From positions 1 to 32,718 of the forward strand of contig CANOCU010000040.1 of the NCBI GenBank assembly GCA_947564645.1: DNA of 32,718 nt. The letters run 5' to 3'. Below, one piece after another: positions 30,509 through 32,718 of the stretch. The notes beneath the pieces are model-generated. The model did not search any database, was not told where the DNA came from, and worked only from the letters and a program-made list of their open reading frames with translations. This stretch comes from an uncultured Lachnospiraceae bacterium. Lineage in GTDB: Bacteria > Bacillota > Clostridia > Lachnospirales > Lachnospiraceae. The position numbers were made by a program, and so were the translations under genes. Every line of letters begins with the position of its first letter. Within the stretch, counting starts at the first letter, position 1.

Positions 30509-31342
30509 TTACCTATTGTCGGTCGTCACTTCCATACCGTCGTAGGCAATCATAAATCCCATACCTTCCACCGCAGCCTCCAGCTCTTCCTGTATGCCGC
30601 CATGATTGTGAGAAAAATGTGCCAGTATACACTTACTATGCTCATCGATACAGTTCATATCCGCCAGTCTGTCTTTGACTTTGTTACAGCAGGGAATGCT
30701 CATATGGTTATGGAAAACAGGCATTTCGACATGATTGCAGTCCAGACTTACCAGATCGAACCGAAATCCTCTTAAGAAATCCCACACTTCTTCGGCAAAA
30801 TATCCGGTATCATTGGCATACAATAAAGTTTTCCCGTCTCTGCTTATGATATAAATAAAGCATTTCTCCTTCGGATTATGATCGGCCGGCAGGGGAATGA
30901 CCTGGTATGCACCGACAGATGCCGCCTGATATTCCCTTAATTCCACCACATGCAGGATCTTGTCCGTATTACCGCGAATGCCATTTGCATCAACATATTG
31001 ATCATATAACGCGATGAGCGTATCATTTCCATATACATTCATTCTGTCTGTCATATCTCCAAACGGCGCTGCCCTGGTAAGCAGATCCTCCAGATAGAAA
31101 TGATCCTGATGGCAATGCGTGATCAGCACATCCTTGATCGTTGTCAGATTCATATGATACCGCAATGCGTGCATATAAGTATCCGGCCCGAAGTCTATCA
31201 GCAGAGCATCATCAAGCAGCGCCTGACTTCTGGTACGGATATTTTTCCCACCTGACTGTCTTGCTTTCGTACAATATCTGCAATTGCAGAAAAGCGCCGG
31301 CAATCCTTCTGCCGCAGCCGTTCCTAAATATTTGATCTTCAT
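30509..31342 (-). CDS. PhnP-like metallo-beta-lactamase-fold hydrolase
   Basis: This 277-residue MBL-fold protein has the metal motif THCHQDH (HxHxDH), further ligands in LPADHN and ANDTGY, and a C-terminal His in LAHFSHNHGG. An N-terminal CNCRYC motif matches the structural zinc site of PhnP-type phosphodiesterases. PhnP cleaves cyclic ribose phosphates. Relatives outside phosphonate operons are of unclear function and no phosphonate gene lies nearby. A role in clearing a cyclic phosphate or phosphodiester from glycan degradation is speculative. GGAGG lies twelve bases before the ATG. It follows the GH29 gene by 29 bp, so it is probably co-transcribed. Confidence 0.82.
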   Translation of the reverse strand: MKIKYLGTAAAEGLPALFCNCRYCTKARQSGGKNIRTRSQALLDDALLIDFGPDTYMHALRYHMNLTTIKDVLITHCHQDHFYLEDLLTRAAPFGDMTDRMNVYGNDTLIALYDQYVDANGIRGNTDKILHVVELREYQAASVGAYQVIPLPADHNPKEKCFIYIISRDGKTLLYANDTGYFAEEVWDFLRGFRFDLVSLDCNHVEMPVFHNHMSIPCCNKVKDRLADMNCIDEHSKCILAHFSHNHGGIQEELEAAVEGMGFMIAYDGMEVTTDNR

Positions 31343-31371
31343 TTTACTTTTTTGCCTCCAATCCGCCTTTT

Positions 31372-32322
31372 TTAACCGTCAATCAGCCGACGAAGTTTTG
31401 ACAGGACTTCGATGTCCTCATCCCGCACCCGTCCTGTATGATCCGGAGCCGTAGACACCACTACGTTACTGGCTCCCCGTCGGTACGCCTGCTCGATATA
31501 CGGGTATAAATCATTTATCGGCGCCGGATGGCTTTTGTCATAGGTAAACCAGCGTGTGCCCTTCGTGTAACCCTTGCCAACGTCTTCATCCACCTTCTGC
31601 AAACAGATCTCATATTCAAAGGGCAGGTAATAGGTCTGCCCCTCCAACTTTCGCAATTTCACATGACCGGTCCCGGGCGGGATTCTTTCCTCCCCGTTTA
31701 CAATGTCAGTAGGAAAATAATGAATGGTCGTCCCGTCCTGAATATGTTGGTTGAAGTGAACCAGCGTGTCAGGCTGCCGCTTTTTGATAAAATTATATAG
31801 CCCCTGAACGGTCACACCTTCCGGACGCCAGTTCGCCATATCCATCCACATCAGACAGATCTTCCCGTACCCGGTCAAAAGTTCATCAAGCTGAGCCATC
31901 ATCATTTCCCTGGCATTTTCCTTCTGATTATAACTTCCGCCCCAAATGCAGTAATAGAAACAGGGTTTTATATCGTATTTGCGCGCATATGTCACAAATT
32001 CAGCCGCTATGTCCACCGGAACCGGGCTGTTCATGACATTCGCCTCCGTCGTCCGGGTATTCCAGAGACAAAAATCAGAAGTGTGCTTTACCGTCAGAAT
32101 CGCATATTTAACGCCTGCCTTGCTCCATTGTGCAAACCACTGTTCCACATCCAGATTAGTCGGATTCCAGAGCGCCGGATCCTTTTCCTGTGTAAACTCA
32201 TCTTCCGTATATACGAACTGCTGCATATTAAAATGTACAAAAACCCCAAACTTTAAAGCTTCATATTCCGCAAGCGCCGCCGTCTGCTCCTTTGCCGGAT
32301 AAAAATGTCTTTCTTTTTCCAC
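31372..32322 (-). CDS. GH29-type alpha-L-fucosidase
   Basis: This 316-residue protein is a GH29-like TIM barrel without accessory domains. Landmarks are the substrate-binding KFGVFVHFN near the start, WFAQWSKAGVKYAILTVKHT with the conserved Lys-His, CFYYCIWGG, and the candidate nucleophile Asp in ICLMWMDMA. The family removes alpha-L-fucose from host mucin or plant glycans. The start is a GTG at 32322 with GGAGGAG seven bases upstream. Longer readings begin inside the upstream GH2 gene. It lacks a signal peptide. The acid/base residue is not obvious by eye. It lies 16 bp after the GH2 stop, in one operon. Confidence 0.78.
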   Translation of the reverse strand: MEKERHFYPAKEQTAALAEYEALKFGVFVHFNMQQFVYTEDEFTQEKDPALWNPTNLDVEQWFAQWSKAGVKYAILTVKHTSDFCLWNTRTTEANVMNSPVPVDIAAEFVTYARKYDIKPCFYYCIWGGSYNQKENAREMMMAQLDELLTGYGKICLMWMDMANWRPEGVTVQGLYNFIKKRQPDTLVHFNQHIQDGTTIHYFPTDIVNGEERIPPGTGHVKLRKLEGQTYYLPFEYEICLQKVDEDVGKGYTKGTRWFTYDKSHPAPINDLYPYIEQAYRRGASNVVVSTAPDHTGRVRDEDIEVLSKLRRLIDG

Positions 32323-32338
32323 AACTTTGCTCCTCCTC

Positions 32339-32668
32339 TCATCTGATATCATACATGCTGCGCACCGTGATCTTCCCTGGCACACCGCGTATGATCCTCA
32401 CCGTTTTGCTGCCTGCATCCATATCGAAGTAATTATCGGACAAAAGGACATCGCTATCCGGAAATTCTATTTCCACCCCTTTCGCATACGCCCTGGCAGT
32501 AACCACGATCTCCTCTCCCTTCTGCTCTACGCAAAGCGCCGGATCCAGGAATGCAAAATGCTTTGGCGGGCAGAATAAAACCGAAGAGGCCGAGATCTCC
32601 TCCTCTGCATCATTCCACAAGCGGTAGCTGATATAATTCTCATAGGTACCGGCATCCTCAAAGTCTAG
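32339..32668 (-). pseudogene. GH2 (beta-mannosidase-like) C-terminal fragment
   Basis: The last 109 codons of a GH2 enzyme run in frame from LDFEDAGTYENYISYRLWND through VLFCPPKHFAF to the stop at 32339. This matches the C-terminal beta-sandwich domain of beta-mannosidases (SYRLW...VLFxxPKHF pattern). Upstream of the CTAG at 32665-32668 similarity ends, and a TAA follows a few codons further. The catalytic barrel is absent from the window. A TTG internal codon at 32620 could serve as a false start. The gene was probably cut by the insertion element at the right edge. Confidence 0.75.
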
Positions 32669-32718
32669 GGAACCGCTGATTAATTAGTTTTATTTTCAGC
32701 ATTATCCCGTTTTGTCAG
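32669..32718. mobile_element. Probable IS5-like insertion-sequence end
   Basis: The GH2 frame breaks exactly after CTAG (32665-32668). The adjoining sequence begins GGAACCGCTGATTAATTAG and continues AT-rich to the window edge. CTAG fits the YTAR-type target used by IS5-family elements, and a GG-starting terminus also fits. No transposase is visible in the remaining 50 bp, so the family assignment is tentative. Confidence 0.45.

Overview
The window looks like chromosome from a gut Lachnospiraceae-type clostridium. This is inferred from gene content and from strong GGAGG ribosome binding sites; no rRNA or other taxonomic marker is present. Gene content that fits is a LacI-controlled peptide-type ABC transporter beside glycan esterases and glycosidases, a BceRS-BceAB-like module, an M56 (BlaR1-like) sensor, DUF1703 AAA-ATPases, a MEMO/AMMECR1 fusion and a DUF3990/DUF3791 pair.

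Layout. (1) 1-7242, minus strand: an operon of solute-binding lipoprotein, two permeases (the first frameshifted), two ATPases, a CE2-type esterase and an SGNH hydrolase that is cut off at the left edge by what looks like an insertion-sequence end. Its likely regulator is the divergently unrelated but adjacent LacI-family gene (7555-8583). An HPr-like gene (8721-8957) shares an AT-rich operator-like motif with both. (2) 9125-12077, minus: a Schlafen/AlbA_2 regulator with a 12-bp tandem repeat, a type B carboxylesterase and a new 44-codon gene. (3) 12268-16978, plus: response regulator, histidine kinase, ABC ATPase and FtsX-type permease, with a TTACA-N4-TGTAA operator-like site in front of the transporter. 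(4) 17255-18577, plus: an AT-rich, helical-repeat protein of unknown function. (5) 18729-20146, minus: a DUF1703 AAA-ATPase/PD-(D/E)XK gene broken by an internal deletion. (6) 20529-22593, plus: AmmeMemoRadiSam genes whose junction is scrambled; 48 bp of the radical-SAM N-terminus lie there on the opposite strand. (7) 22672-26980, minus: a promoter, a 44-codon ORF resembling a BlaI tail, a lipoprotein and a large M56 peptidase with three 72-bp repeats. (8) 27202-27952, plus: a decayed DUF3990/DUF3791 pair. (9) 28132-32668, minus: GH36 galactosidase, PhnP-like hydrolase, GH29 fucosidase and the last 109 codons of a GH2 enzyme, cut by an IS5-like end at the right edge.

Two themes stand out. First, glycan uptake and breakdown: esterases, GH36, GH29 and GH2 flank the transporter and LacI region. 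Second, decay and rearrangement: about nine loci are broken, truncated or relics. Two 66-bp palindromic repeats and a 29-bp leader motif shared by two unrelated genes are the best candidates for undescribed elements. Both ends of the window fall at apparent insertion-sequence junctions, which would be typical of a draft contig bounded by repeats.
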